Shown: positions 17,486-27,069, numbered from the stretch's first letter. The stretch: DNA of 55,968 bases from a candidate division KSB1 bacterium (GCA_034506335.1 JAPDPR010000016.1:1-55968); one strand, 5' to 3'. Notes: generated by a model not told the origin, from the sequence alone. A program made the numbers and translations.

Positions 17486-20400
17486 TCAGAAGGGGAACCA
17501 GTGCCTGATCCAGAATCTGGTGTCGTCCTTGCGCCAGAGCATGAGGCCGTCGTAGTCGTATTCCATCTCGATCAACAGCTTGGGATTCAGGCGCAGCTCA
17601 AGACCGAAGGTGTGGTGCAGCCCAAGCCCGGGCACCTGATAGCGATAATCAAGCCCCGATTCCAGTTGGCCGGTGTAGACCAGGTACAGGTCATCGCTCA
17701 AGTACTTGCCCACGGTCAGCCGTGTGCTGCGGAGCAGGTAGAGCTTGCTCGGAATAGGCACTGAGCTGGCCAGGTTCATCTCGATGAAGTTGCGGGTTAA
17801 ACGAGAGCTCAGACGGACCACGTCCAATCCCAGGTAGTTCTCCAAGCGTCGTTCGAAGGGGCGGAAGAGGTGCCGGAAAACCAGGTTGTCCGCGCTGATG
17901 CCGATGACGTCCACAGTCTTTTGCCGCAGCCGATCCGGTGTGTAGCCCAGACTGGCCAGGAGCTGGGCTTCGGTGCTCCCCAAGGAGGCATTGTCGGAGG
18001 ACAGCTGGAAGCGGAGTTCATCCCACCGTGCCCGATATCGCTGGTCCAGCACCCGTTCGTCCACCTTGCGGCCTTCCAGAGCGCGATCGACCGTGGCCAG
18101 CGTCAGGTAGATCTGGCAGGGGATGCCATTGGAGTCCGCGACGGTGGTGTAGGCTCTGCCGTAGACGATCGGAATCAAGGTGTTGCGATCGAATTCAATG
18201 CCCGCCTGCTCAAGACGGAAGTTCATGTCCAGGTACTCCACGCTTCCGCGCGTGGATTTCAGTTCCCCCTCTACGCGAAAGGTCTCGTCGCTCACCCTTC
18301 CGGTGAAGTGCAATCCGCCGTAGCGCTCGTCCAGGTCCAACGTTACGTACACGTTGTCTAATGCCCCTGGCAACTTCTTGACGTAGCGCGTGTTGGTACC
18401 GGGCACCACTCGCAGGTCCCAGTCCACCCCCTCCAGGACCTGGGTCAAATGGCTGCTCACTCCTCCGCTCTCATTGAAGGGATAGGCAAACTCGACACCG
18501 TGCAGCACCATGGTGCCGTACACCACCGGACGCTCCGGTGGGCCAGCCACACAGAAGCGGTCCTCAGCACCATACCCCAGCAGCTGGAAACGGCCATACT
18601 CCCCCTGCTCCATCAGTCCCGGGATGTTCAGCACTATGCCGTCCGGCGAAGTCTCGATGACCAGGATGCCCAAACTGACGCCCAGTTCCTCGAGTTCGAA
18701 GGGCAGCAGGGAGCGACGGTAGCCTTTCCCCACCGAAGGCACATTGTAGATCACAAAGGGTTCGCCGCCCATGAGCCCACGCAGCTCAACAAGTTCCACA
18801 AAGTGACTCTCCGGGCGAAGGCGCATGGTGCCCTTGAGTTGCTTGATAACGGGCACGATTGATGCACATCTAAGTTCGCCGTCTTCCAGCGTCAACTCGC
18901 CTTCCTCGAGACGTGGGCTGCTCCAGGTGCCACCGAGGCGCAGACGCACAGCGCACCGGCTCTTTCCTTCCTTGACAAAGCCGCCTGAACTGGCCAAGAG
19001 TCGAAGCAGATCGCCTTTTCCTTCAGCCTCCACGGCCAGCGGCTCTTCCAGGTCCAGGGGCAGGGCTCCTTGCGCTTGCACGCTGAACCCATCATTTCGC
19101 ACCAGCCGCAGGGTGCGCAGGCGCGCGTATTGAGCGCCCCGCGCTTGATCGGGTACCGAATCCGGTCTGCCAGCCACCGACAGGTGAAGCGTATCGATGC
19201 CGACACCAAAAACCTTCCCCTTTAGCACTTGAACTTCTGCCGAAACATCAAGACCGTCCGACGCACCCTCGGCCTTAACCTGCAGGTTGGCCTCTCCTCG
19301 GACAACGTCCCTCAAGCCGCTGAAAGCGGCGAAAGCTCTGTTCAGGTCTATGCCCTGGCCAGAGACCGATAGACGGCTAACCCTGCCAGAGGCGTCAAGG
19401 GAGAACTCGCCCCGCACCACCTCCCGTTCGCCGTCCTTGACGGCGAGCTCCTCTACCCGCAGAGCCGAGCCCTCTGTGCGGAAGCTCAAGGCCCCAGCGA
19501 ACGGTCCCTCGCCGTGAAAATAGGCATCGCTGAAGGCCACTGCCCCCTTCACCTGCGGTGCCTGGAGTGACCCCGCGAAGGCCACTTCGCCGTTCAATTC
19601 GCCACGGACCAGCGAGTCGGGCACAAAGGTGAGCTTCTCGATACGCGCCCCGCGCACGCGGACGTCACCCTGCAGCTTTCCCCGATCAAGCTTAAGCCAT
19701 GCCCCTACTGAGGAACCCAGCGTCAACTTGCTGATTTCCACACCCCGCTTTCTAAAGACAACTTCCAACTGTCCAGGCGTCTCATCCACCCGATCGGGGA
19801 AAAGGCGCAGAGCATTGCGCCACGTGCGCTGTTCCCTGAGGCCTTGCAGCTCGCCGGTAAGGAGCACCAAGGGGTGTACCAGGTCGTTTGCATCTCGCCA
19901 TCGCCCTTCCATTCGGGTCTGCAGACTGTCGGGCGTTCCTTGGAGTGCCATGTCGAATTCCACGTGGCGCCGCACGGTTTCCGGAACAAGCTTGGGCCAC
20001 AAGGAAGCGACAAGCACGTGGAGGTTGCGCCCTTCGGCAAAAACCTGCCGAGCCTGGGTCCATCCTCGGACATGGAGATCGTCGTCGCCAACTGCATCCA
20101 CCTCCAGCCGCCCCGTGGCGTAGGACAGGTTCCCGCGCACCTGCACCGCGCGCGCACCGGAATCCCCCAGTGTGAGCGCAAAACCGGCCTGCACCCATGG
20201 CGCAGTCAGGGTCCCACCCATTTCTGCCGTCGCGGAATCACGACAAGAGCTGATGTGTACCCCGAGCAACCGTCTCAACTCCTGGGCTACATCCCCCTTT
20301 GCCTTGAGGGAAGCTCGGATGGTAGGGCCGTTCCGCGTCAGAGTCAGACTGCCGCTCCCTTGCCACGCGTTGCCAACGGCCGATGCCCGTAGCGCGCGAA

Positions 20401-21595
20401 TCCTGACCACCGAATCGCTGTAGGCAAATTCGGCCTTGGCCTGTCTCACCTCCATCTTATCAAACCACATCCGCGGCGAGGCGACCCACCCCTCCCCCCG
20501 CAACGAATCCAGGCCGCCGCGTACGGCTACCTCTCCCGTGAAGAACCCCCTCAGTCTACTCTTGCCTCCCCCAAAGGCAAAGGGCGCCAACTCAGCCAGG
20601 TCAAGGTTCCGGCCCGCGAGCGTCAGCTGCACGCGGGGGTGCACCAGCTCGGCGACGGTCCCGTTGAGGCTCAATTCTGCCTGATTTGGCAACCGCCCTC
20701 GCGCCTCCACCACGAGCTCCTCGGTGCTGCCCCGGAGTTGAACCGTACCCTCCTCCATCACCAGTGTGCGCTCGCCCAGAGTCACTTTAGCGTCCGTCAG
20801 CTGCAGGTCACAGGCGAGCCGCAAGGCAGAGCCCGTTGCGGAGTCAGGCCACACCGAGCAACTCCCCTGAAGCTTTCCGTCCGTAAGGGGAATGCCATGA
20901 TCTGACAGCGGCAGTTTGGAGAGGTCCCAGCCACGGAGAGCCAGCTCACCCTGCCGCAAACGCAGTCCGTCAAGGTCGATAAGACCGCGGAGTTCTACCG
21001 ACCCGCCTCGCGAAGTAAACGGCTTGCCAGTAAGGTGCAGTGAGGCTTGGGACCTGCCCTCAGCGGCAAGCACACCTTCTACCTCCCGCACCAGAGTCAC
21101 CGGAGAAGCGGCAGTATCCACCAGGACAAGCTCCCCGCCGGTTACGGTCACTCTTCGCAGCAGGGTAAAAGGTCCGCTCCCCCCTGAAAGCGGCGCGGGG
21201 CCTTGGGAAGTCCCTACTCTGTCCTCGCTCTGATTAAGAGGGAGTCGCTGTCGCAGGAAACTCACCCGAGGGTTGATCAAAAGGGCATCGCCGCCCAGTT
21301 GCGCAGACTCTTTGCCCTTCAGGAGGAGGCGTACGAGGCTGAAGCCCAGGCGCACGTCATCAATCTGCACAGAGTAAGCGGCCCGCTGCAGGCGAACATC
21401 GCGCAGGTGCAGGGTACCGAATCCGACCTCTACGCTACCCAGCGTAAAACCCTGGCCCAACGCGGGCCTGGCCGTGTCCATCACGAGGTTGTAAATCCGC
21501 TGGCTTGCGCCGCTGATCCGCCATCCGTAGTACAAGAATCCGGCTGTCAGAGCCAGCACTACAAGTACCAGCAGGACCCATCGACGTTCACGCAT
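17486..21595 (-). CDS. tamB: TamB-like translocation/assembly protein (AsmA superfamily)
   Basis: TamB-type proteins span the periplasm from the inner membrane and are linked to outer-membrane protein assembly and to phospholipid transport. The product is 1369 residues: a single N-terminal membrane anchor (WVLLVLVVLALTAGFLYYGW), a very long stretch of repeating beta-strands suited to a hydrophobic groove, and the conserved C-terminal TamB/DUF490 domain (about residues 1080-1369, including FNMNFRLEQAGIEFDRN-like and ending WIRHWFPF with a terminal Phe). It immediately precedes bamA in transcription order, replacing the classical TamA-TamB pair; no separate tamA is present. E. coli TamB is about 1260 residues, so the length is normal. 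Confidence 0.88.
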   Translation of the reverse strand: MRERRWVLLVLVVLALTAGFLYYGWRISGASQRIYNLVMDTARPALGQGFTLGSVEVGFGTLHLRDVRLQRAAYSVQIDDVRLGFSLVRLLLKGKESAQLGGDALLINPRVSFLRQRLPLNQSEDRVGTSQGPAPLSGGSGPFTLLRRVTVTGGELVLVDTAASPVTLVREVEGVLAAEGRSQASLHLTGKPFTSRGGSVELRGLIDLDGLRLRQGELALRGWDLSKLPLSDHGIPLTDGKLQGSCSVWPDSATGSALRLACDLQLTDAKVTLGERTLVMEEGTVQLRGSTEELVVEARGRLPNQAELSLNGTVAELVHPRVQLTLAGRNLDLAELAPFAFGGGKSRLRGFFTGEVAVRGGLDSLRGEGWVASPRMWFDKMEVRQAKAEFAYSDSVVRIRALRASAVGNAWQGSGSLTLTRNGPTIRASLKAKGDVAQELRRLLGVHISSCRDSATAEMGGTLTAPWVQAGFALTLGDSGARAVQVRGNLSYATGRLEVDAVGDDDLHVRGWTQARQVFAEGRNLHVLVASLWPKLVPETVRRHVEFDMALQGTPDSLQTRMEGRWRDANDLVHPLVLLTGELQGLREQRTWRNALRLFPDRVDETPGQLEVVFRKRGVEISKLTLGSSVGAWLKLDRGKLQGDVRVRGARIEKLTFVPDSLVRGELNGEVAFAGSLQAPQVKGAVAFSDAYFHGEGPFAGALSFRTEGSALRVEELAVKDGEREVVRGEFSLDASGRVSRLSVSGQGIDLNRAFAAFSGLRDVVRGEANLQVKAEGASDGLDVSAEVQVLKGKVFGVGIDTLHLSVAGRPDSVPDQARGAQYARLRTLRLVRNDGFSVQAQGALPLDLEEPLAVEAEGKGDLLRLLASSGGFVKEGKSRCAVRLRLGGTWSSPRLEEGELTLEDGELRCASIVPVIKQLKGTMRLRPESHFVELVELRGLMGGEPFVIYNVPSVGKGYRRSLLPFELEELGVSLGILVIETSPDGIVLNIPGLMEQGEYGRFQLLGYGAEDRFCVAGPPERPVVYGTMVLHGVEFAYPFNESGGVSSHLTQVLEGVDWDLRVVPGTNTRYVKKLPGALDNVYVTLDLDERYGGLHFTGRVSDETFRVEGELKSTRGSVEYLDMNFRLEQAGIEFDRNTLIPIVYGRAYTTVADSNGIPCQIYLTLATVDRALEGRKVDERVLDQRYRARWDELRFQLSSDNASLGSTEAQLLASLGYTPDRLRQKTVDVIGISADNLVFRHLFRPFERRLENYLGLDVVRLSSRLTRNFIEMNLASSVPIPSKLYLLRSTRLTVGKYLSDDLYLVYTGQLESGLDYRYQVPGLGLHHTFGLELRLNPKLLIEMEYDYDGLMLWRKDDTRFWIRHWFPF

Positions 21596-21653
21596 GGTGC
21601 CCTGGAGAAAACCTCATTGCGCAAAAAACCAACCGTTAAACCAGGCCCCTTCG

Positions 21654-21670
21654 GGCAAAGTTCCTTTGCC
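21654..21670. other. Perfect short inverted repeat before tamB
   Basis: GGCAAAG (21654-21660), a 3-base spacer and CTTTGCC (21664-21670) form a perfect 7-bp inverted repeat in the 201-bp gap between uppS and tamB. On the minus strand no T-run directly follows (TTTTTT appears about 25 bases later), so it is not a canonical terminator. It could be an operator or an mRNA hairpin. Nothing else stands out in this gap. Confidence 0.3.
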
Positions 21671-21796
21671 GCGCCGTGTGGCCGGCCCTGGTACCGTGGC
21701 CCCTCCACCGCATGGGCCGCAATTGGGGTAATGATGCAAAGGAGTAAAGCACTGGAGGGTACCCCGCGGTCTGGTGGTTTGGCAAGCGGCGAGTGG

Positions 21797-22561
21797 TCAG
21801 CCTCTTACAAGCTGTTCGCTGACCCGCCCGAAGCGGCGTTCCCGACGCTGATAGGCCTCAATGGCGGCGAAAAACTCCCTCTTGCGGAAATCGGGCCAGA
21901 GTACGTCGGTGACATAGATTTCGGTGTACGCGAGCTGCCAGAGCAGAAAGTTGCTGATGCGCAGCTCACCGCTGGTCCTAATGAGGAGGTCAGGGTCTGG
22001 GATGTCCCGCGTGTAGAGGAAGCGCGAAACGGTCTGCTCGTTGATCTCCTCCGGCTTCAGCTCCCCGCGCAGTGCTGCAGCCACCATTGCCCGCACCGCA
22101 TCGACGATCTCCACGCGTCCGCCGTAGCTCAGCGCGAGGTTCACCGTCAACCCGGTATTCTTGCTCAGGCGCTGCACGGTATTTGTCACGCCACGCCGGG
22201 CCGCAGGGGGCAAATCCTCAAGATGGCCAATAGTCATCAGGCGCACATTGTTTCTATCCAGCTCATCGACTTCTGTGCGAATGGTCTTCAGGAGCAGGCG
22301 CATGAGGGCGGAAACCTCGCTGCGCGGGCGCCGCCAATTCTCCGTGGAAAAGGTGTACAGGGTCAAGACCTGGATGCCCAGTTCCCCACAACCTTCCACC
22401 ACCGCGCGCACCGAGTTTATGCCTTCTTGGTGACCTGCCACTCGCGGCAGACCCCGCTGAATGGCCCACCGTCCGTTGCCATCCATAATGATGGCCACGT
22501 GTCGTGGCAATCCGCCCCGCCTCTTGATGCGCTCGCGAATTTCCTCTAGTTCCTCTGGCAC
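21797..22561 (-). CDS. uppS: Isoprenyl transferase, undecaprenyl-diphosphate synthase UppS
   Basis: UppS makes the C55 lipid carrier for peptidoglycan and O-antigen from farnesyl-PP and isopentenyl-PP. The sequence has the cis-prenyltransferase blocks: HVAIIMDGNGRWA with the catalytic Asp, RVAGHQEGINSVR, LTLYTFSTENWRRP, ALSYGGRVEIVDAVR and DPDLLIRTSGELRISNFLLWQLAYTE (RxxxxRxSNF Arg and Ser). I prefer the GTG at 22561 (254 residues) because GAGG lies nine bases upstream and the catalytic Asp becomes residue 27, like Asp26 in E. coli. A GTG at 22594, eleven codons earlier, has no ribosome site. It opens the envelope run and lies downstream of a promoter candidate and of the terminator of the TPR gene. 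Confidence 0.92.
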   Translation of the reverse strand: MPEELEEIRERIKRRGGLPRHVAIIMDGNGRWAIQRGLPRVAGHQEGINSVRAVVEGCGELGIQVLTLYTFSTENWRRPRSEVSALMRLLLKTIRTEVDELDRNNVRLMTIGHLEDLPPAARRGVTNTVQRLSKNTGLTVNLALSYGGRVEIVDAVRAMVAAALRGELKPEEINEQTVSRFLYTRDIPDPDLLIRTSGELRISNFLLWQLAYTEIYVTDVLWPDFRKREFFAAIEAYQRRERRFGRVSEQLVRG

Positions 22562-22600
22562 GGTCTCAGGCCTCAAGATATTCTCACACCGCACGCTGTT

Positions 22601-22629
22601 AAGTTATGCCAAACGAGCGTCAAAATCAA
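22601..22629 (-). promoter_or_regulatory. Candidate promoter for uppS and the envelope run
   Basis: Minus-strand TTGATT (22624-22629), 17-bp spacer, TAACTT (22601-22606). The -10 box is poor, but the -35 and spacing match the better examples at 23888-23916 and 32840-32868. It would start transcription near 22594 and give a leader of about 30 bases to the GTG at 22561. Confidence 0.35.
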
Positions 22630-22670
22630 GGGAAAACTAAGCGATAGCCGCACGAGCGGTTCTCCGTAAC

Positions 22671-22697
22671 AAAAAGGCCCCGCCTGTACGGGGCCTT
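22671..22697 (-). terminator. Rho-independent terminator of the TPR lipoprotein gene
   Basis: On the minus strand AAGGCCCCG and CGGGGCCTT (22674-22682 and 22689-22697) pair as a 9-bp GC-rich stem with a 6-base loop, followed by a run of T (22671-22675). It begins 23 bases past the TPR gene stop and separates it from uppS. This is the clearest terminator in the window. Confidence 0.85.
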
Positions 22698-22720
22698 GCA
22701 GCTTTCGGTGATGCGCCAAC

Positions 22721-23830
22721 TCACTTGCGCAGTTCGGCAGCCCGATCGAATGCCTTCTCCCCGTCTTCGCGCCGACCACAATTGACATAAGCCACGCCCA
22801 GATTGTACCAGGCATTCGCGTTATCCGGCTTGATCTGAACGGCCTTTTCCAGATAGGGGATGGCACCACAGTGGTATTTCTCGATCTCCTTTTTCAGCGC
22901 CTCAATTTCCTTTTCAGTGAAGCGCTTCCCCTTTTCCTCTTCCTCCACAGCCCGCTTCCGGATTTGGTCACCGATGCTCAAGTAGGCATTGCCCACGTTC
23001 ACGAGAGCGTCGGCGTCTTCCGGATTCTTGTCGATGACCTTTTGGAACTGCTCAATCGCCTTTTCGTACTCGCCACGCAGGTAATGGAGGCGGCCAAGAT
23101 TGAACAGCAGGTCGGTATTCTCCGGCTGTTGCTCGAGGGCCCTCTCATACTCGGCAAGGGCCTTGTCACCTTCGCCCATGTAGTCGTAGGCGAGCGCCTT
23201 GGTCGACAGGGCGTCCACATCTCCAGGGTCCAGGGCCAAGCGTTTGTCGGCTACCTTGAGCACTTGGGGGAACTCTTCAGCCTGCATGTAGAGCGAGGTC
23301 AGCGAGCGAAGTGCGTCCTTGTCAGTGGGCGCCAGCTCTACCACCTTCTCATACATGGCTATCGCGCGCGGCAAGCTGTCCAGCTGCACGTAGGTATAGC
23401 CCAGGTTCTTGTACGCCTCCAAGTGCTGGGGGTCGATCACCAGGCAGGTTTCAAAGTCCTTTTTGGCCGCTTCCAGCTGCCCGGCATTCACCTTCTTCAC
23501 CCCGTTGTTGAAGTAACTGACCCAGTGCCGCTCGATCTCGTGCTTGATGCGCGGCTCGAAGCGGGGCGAAATGGCCAACGAGGCGTCGAACTCTTTGCGC
23601 ATCCCCTCAAAGTCGCCCCGCTGTGCGTACGCCTGCCCCAGGAGGAAGTGAGCCTCGGCATCCTGAGGATAGAGCTTGACCGCCATCTCCAACTGCTCGG
23701 TGGCCTTCGCCCAGTCATCTTGCTGGATGTACACTTTGGCGGAAGTGACTTCCTTGGACTGGCACCCCACAAGGACGAGGCTCGCTCCGACCCCTGCCAG
23801 CACCATGAGAGCGATGAACCGCTTCAACAT
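22721..23830 (-). CDS. TPR-repeat lipoprotein
   Basis: A 369-residue predicted lipoprotein: the lipobox LVLVGC puts the lipidated Cys at residue 23. Tandem tetratricopeptide repeats fill most of the rest (AHFLLGQAYAQRGDFEGM, HLEAYKNLGYTYVQLDSLPRAI, NTDLLFNLGRLHYLRGEY, ADALVNVGNAYLSIGDQI, NAWYNLGVAYVNCGRREDG). TPR lipoproteins scaffold envelope complexes, for example BamD-like or PilF-like roles, but no specific partner can be inferred. The ATG at 23830 has AGGAG nine bases upstream; the upstream in-frame extension covers the promoter and is not coding. It has its own promoter candidate and a strong terminator, so it can be expressed separately from mtnA. Confidence 0.85.
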   Translation of the reverse strand: MLKRFIALMVLAGVGASLVLVGCQSKEVTSAKVYIQQDDWAKATEQLEMAVKLYPQDAEAHFLLGQAYAQRGDFEGMRKEFDASLAISPRFEPRIKHEIERHWVSYFNNGVKKVNAGQLEAAKKDFETCLVIDPQHLEAYKNLGYTYVQLDSLPRAIAMYEKVVELAPTDKDALRSLTSLYMQAEEFPQVLKVADKRLALDPGDVDALSTKALAYDYMGEGDKALAEYERALEQQPENTDLLFNLGRLHYLRGEYEKAIEQFQKVIDKNPEDADALVNVGNAYLSIGDQIRKRAVEEEEKGKRFTEKEIEALKKEIEKYHCGAIPYLEKAVQIKPDNANAWYNLGVAYVNCGRREDGEKAFDRAAELRK

Positions 23831-23887
23831 CTTTAGGTCTCCTTCATTTGGTGTAGTATGAGTTCTATCAATCGAAATTGACGGCGA

Positions 23888-23916
23888 AATATACGGCAAA
23901 ACTCCCTCTAAATCAA
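23888..23916 (-). promoter_or_regulatory. Promoter of the TPR lipoprotein gene
   Basis: Minus-strand TTGATT (23911-23916), exactly 17 bp, TATATT (23888-23893), five of six matches at -10. The -35 box overlaps the mtnA stop codon. Predicted start near 23881 gives a leader of about 50 bases. Its location in the 82-bp mtnA-TPR gap supports it. Confidence 0.6.
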
Positions 23917-24947
23917 GCACTATTTCGCAACTTCTCAGCAAAGGGCGGAGTGAGCACCCCCTTTTCGGTGATGATAGCGCTCACCAGTTCATGTGGAGTA
24001 ACATCAAACGCCGGGTTGTACACTCTAATCTCGCGTGGAGCAGTCTGCACACCAAATCCGGCGACCACCTCCTCTGCGTTGCGCTCCTCGATGGGTATTT
24101 CCGCGCCGGTGGGTGTCTCCAGATCCACGGTTGACGAGGGGGCCGCCACGTAGAAGGGGATGCCGTGGTAGTGTGCGGCGACCGCCAGGTTGTAGGTGCC
24201 CACCTTGTTCGCCACATCCCCGTTGGCAGCGATGCGGTCAGCTCCTACCAGCACACAGTCCACTCGCTTCTGCTGCATCAGGAAGGCTGCCGTGGCATCA
24301 CAGATGAGCGTGACGTCAAATCCCTCATGCAGGAGTTCCCAGGCGGTGAGGCGCGCGCCCTGGAGCAAGGGACGTGTCTCGTCTACGTAAACGGTGACTC
24401 TCTTGCGCATCTCTCGCGCGGCATACAGTACACCCAAGGCTGTGCCATATCCTGCGGTTGCCAGCGCACCGGCGTTGCAATGGGTCAGCACGCGTACTTG
24501 CTCTGGCAAAAGTGCCGCACCATGGCGCCCGATGCGCTCGCACATCTTCCGGTCCTCTTCCATGATCGCCTGCGCTTCCCGGACCAGCATTCGAGTAATC
24601 TCGCTCACCAGGCGACTGGGGTTCCGTCCTACCACCGCGCGCATCCGATGCAGAGCCCAGCTAAGATTCACCCCAGTGGGCCGTGTCTCCTTGAGACGAT
24701 TGATGGCACGGTCTATCTCTTCGAAAAAGCGCGCCCTCTCGGAGGGTGGCACCTTTTGTGCCGCCAGCACCACGCCGAAAGCTGCGGCCACCCCTATAGC
24801 CGGCGCACCCCGAATGCGCAGCCTCTCGATGGCTTCAGCAACGCCCTCGTAGGTGTCCAGGTCAAGGTACACAAGCTCCCCGGGCAGTTTGGTCTGATCT
24901 ATGATCCGAAGCTTCCCGTCAATCCACTCCAACGCTCTTATCTTCAT
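23913..24947 (-). CDS. mtnA: S-methyl-5-thioribose-1-phosphate isomerase MtnA
   Basis: MtnA converts methylthioribose-1-phosphate to methylthioribulose-1-phosphate in the methionine salvage pathway. The 344 residues match the family: RLRIRGAPAIGVAAAFG near residue 45, THCNAGALATAGYGTALGV with catalytic Cys157, ETRPLLQGARLTAWEL, and VGADRIAANGDVANKVGTY with catalytic Asp237. These residues distinguish it from eIF2B-like and ribose-1,5-bisphosphate isomerase relatives with some confidence. No other salvage gene (mtnP, mtnB, mtnC) is present. It lies downstream of waaA, separated by 171 bp, so the two may not be tightly co-transcribed. Confidence 0.93.
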   Translation of the reverse strand: MKIRALEWIDGKLRIIDQTKLPGELVYLDLDTYEGVAEAIERLRIRGAPAIGVAAAFGVVLAAQKVPPSERARFFEEIDRAINRLKETRPTGVNLSWALHRMRAVVGRNPSRLVSEITRMLVREAQAIMEEDRKMCERIGRHGAALLPEQVRVLTHCNAGALATAGYGTALGVLYAAREMRKRVTVYVDETRPLLQGARLTAWELLHEGFDVTLICDATAAFLMQQKRVDCVLVGADRIAANGDVANKVGTYNLAVAAHYHGIPFYVAAPSSTVDLETPTGAEIPIEERNAEEVVAGFGVQTAPREIRVYNPAFDVTPHELVSAIITEKGVLTPPFAEKLRNSA

Positions 24948-25118
24948 TACGTCTCCTCGTTAATGGCCCTTATGCACTTCCAGAAAAAGGGGCCTTTAGT
25001 TCCGCGTATTGCTCCGGGCAGTCAGTATGCGCCCTTTTTCGTCATCAAGGTCGCACCTCGTCCCCCCATGCCGCGCGTGCCGTTCGGTCAACAAAAGACC
25101 GGGTGCCAGCGCTCCTAT

Positions 25119-26444
25119 TCAGGTTTCAAGTCCTTCGATGTGTTCCGCCTTTCTCTCCTTCAGCAGGCTTTCCACCAAGTCGACGATGCGGGCGGTGGCC
25201 CCCAGTCGCTCCTGTACCATCGCCCTGGCTTCTCTCCCTGCGCGTATGCGGGCGCCCTCATCTCGCAGCAAGAGGGTGATGCGCTCGGTCATCTCCTCCG
25301 TGCCTGTCACACAAAACCCGCCGCCCCTGGAGGCGAGCTCCAGCGCCTCCAGGCTATTCTGGTGACGCGGACCGAAGAGGACAGGTATGCCATAGACCGC
25401 CGGTTCCAGCACACTGTGCACGCCAGAGGTGAATCCACCCCCGACATAGGCCAGATCGGCCACGGAGTAAATGTTGGCCAGGATCCCCATCTCGTCCACC
25501 ACTAGCACCCCATTGGGGGCGTGCGGATCACTGCGCCATGCGCTCAGTCTCACGGAGGACAAACCATGGTTGGCCAGTTGTCCTTCGAGAATGCTCAAGT
25601 GTTCCGGGTGGGGCTCGTGCGGCACTAAGATGACCTGCAACTGAGGGAACTCTGATCGAAGCTTCGTTAGTGCCGGCAGGAGGTATTTGTCATCTGCCGG
25701 CCACGTGCTCCCTGCTACCAGCACTGGGCCCTGGCGGAAACGGGTCTGCAGGTCCAGCACCCGGTCGTTCTCCAAAGCCCGGCGTTGCACCTGGTCGTAG
25801 CGGGTGTCGCCCATCGTTACGATGTGCGGGTTTCTTCCGGCCACACGGCGCAGCCGGTCCACCTCTTTGGGCGCTGTCGTGAGAATGTAATCGAACCCAC
25901 CGTAGAGCAGCCTGCCCACCAACCGTCCTCGCCAGGTCTCGGGTGCGATCTTGGGGGACAGGCTCGCATCGATGAGCAACGAGGGCACGCGGTACCGCTG
26001 GAGCTGGCCCAGGTGGTTGGGCCAGATATCATGGCGCACCACCAGCGCGACATCCGGCCGCACCAGGCGCACAAAGCGTCTTGCCGCAAGAGGTCCATCC
26101 ACAGGAAGGTAGGTCACCACGTCCGCCTCTTGCTTGTGGTCGATGTGTCCGTACACCGAGGGCGAGGTGACGCTCAAGACCACGGCCACGGGCTTGAGAC
26201 GCTCCCTGACGGCTGCCACCACGGGGCGTGCCTGTTCAAACTCACCCATGGAGCAGGCGTGAATCCACAGGCGCGGCGCATGCGGGTCCAGCGCAGCCAG
26301 CTTCTGCGGCAACTCCACAAAAAGATTGCGGCGCCCCACAACGGCGCGCCGCACCTTCCCGTTGATCAGTCTTCCAAGGCCCACCGCTACCTTCAAGAGC
26401 GGCACGGCGATGAGATTATACAAGACGAGCAACAGCTTCGGCAT
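25119..26444 (-). CDS. waaA: 3-deoxy-D-manno-octulosonic acid transferase WaaA (KdtA)
   Basis: WaaA transfers Kdo from CMP-Kdo to the lipid A precursor, the first inner-core step of LPS. The 441-residue GT-B glycosyltransferase has an N-terminal membrane segment, IHACSMGEFEQARP with catalytic Glu68, LSVTSPSVYGHI, DVALVVRHDIWPNHL, VLVAGSTWPADD, PHEPEHL-type residues in VPHEPHPEHL, and the nucleotide-binding FGPRHQNSLEALEL. In most homologues the block before DIWPN reads ETELWPN; here it is VVRHDIWPN, a small deviation. Length is normal. It follows the LytR_C gene by 38 bp. With lpxA, lpxC and lpxD it covers much of Kdo-lipid A synthesis, but lpxB, lpxH and lpxK are elsewhere. Confidence 0.93.
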   Translation of the reverse strand: MPKLLLVLYNLIAVPLLKVAVGLGRLINGKVRRAVVGRRNLFVELPQKLAALDPHAPRLWIHACSMGEFEQARPVVAAVRERLKPVAVVLSVTSPSVYGHIDHKQEADVVTYLPVDGPLAARRFVRLVRPDVALVVRHDIWPNHLGQLQRYRVPSLLIDASLSPKIAPETWRGRLVGRLLYGGFDYILTTAPKEVDRLRRVAGRNPHIVTMGDTRYDQVQRRALENDRVLDLQTRFRQGPVLVAGSTWPADDKYLLPALTKLRSEFPQLQVILVPHEPHPEHLSILEGQLANHGLSSVRLSAWRSDPHAPNGVLVVDEMGILANIYSVADLAYVGGGFTSGVHSVLEPAVYGIPVLFGPRHQNSLEALELASRGGGFCVTGTEEMTERITLLLRDEGARIRAGREARAMVQERLGATARIVDLVESLLKERKAEHIEGLET

Positions 26445-26482
26445 TTATCTCCTCTAAACCTCCCCAGCCGACCGCATAGACC

Positions 26483-26989
26483 CTACCGTCGGAATGGGGC
26501 CAGCCGCTGGTAGTCCCGTCCCAAGACCACCGTCACATCACACCCGGCCGAAGGGTCAAGTTGCACAAGGACGTCCTCATTGCCCAGGCCCAGCGCCGAG
26601 GCCACCCGACGCGCCTTCTCCTTCTTGTCGGAAACGCGGTCCAACACTACGGTGCGTTCAACGTCAAAGTTCCGCCAGTTCTGATGGCTTGCCACGAACC
26701 GATTGGCTTTGAGGTAGTCGCTCACCTGTTGCGCCACACCAGGCACTCCGCAGCCGTTCATCACCGCTACGACCACGCCGGCGTCCAGGCTCTGGTGTCC
26801 GGAGATCCGCGTGGGCGGCAGTTTCCGCAGGCCTCGAAAGATCAAGAAACCTGTGAGGAGAATATTTACGCACACTATGATGACCACCATGACCAGCGTC
26901 GTCGAGCTAGTCCTTGGCCGTCTGCCCCCTGGACCGCTGGGTCGCCGCGGTGCCACCCGCTTTCTGCCGTACACTCTTGCCCTCTGCAC
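26483..26989 (-). CDS. LytR_C-domain membrane protein
   Basis: A 168-residue protein: a basic N-terminus (RKRVAPRRPSGPGGRRPR), one membrane helix (TTLVMVVIIVCVNILLTGFLI), and a C-terminal LytR/CpsA/Psr-associated domain (about residues 75-168; VVVAVMNGCGVPGVAQQVSDYL, VLDRVSDKKEKARRVASALGL, DVTVVLGRDYQRL). The catalytic LCP phosphotransferase domain is absent, so it is the accessory domain alone, common in FCB bacteria and of unknown function, presumably at the cell wall. I choose the GTG at 26989 because GGGGAGG lies seven bases upstream; an open frame continues 14 codons further. It sits upstream of waaA. Confidence 0.8.
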   Translation of the reverse strand: MQRARVYGRKRVAPRRPSGPGGRRPRTSSTTLVMVVIIVCVNILLTGFLIFRGLRKLPPTRISGHQSLDAGVVVAVMNGCGVPGVAQQVSDYLKANRFVASHQNWRNFDVERTVVLDRVSDKKEKARRVASALGLGNEDVLVQLDPSAGCDVTVVLGRDYQRLAPFRR

Positions 26990-27069
26990 CGTACTTCCTC
27001 CCCGAAGCTTGTTGCGTGACCTCCACACCACCGTGCCTGCGGTAGCCCTCTCAAAGGCACATCACTGCC

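Noticed and set aside
24948..25118. GGCCC/GGGGCC repeat between mtnA and waaA as a terminator
   Set aside because: Long A-rich loop, imperfect stem and no T-run on the minus strand.
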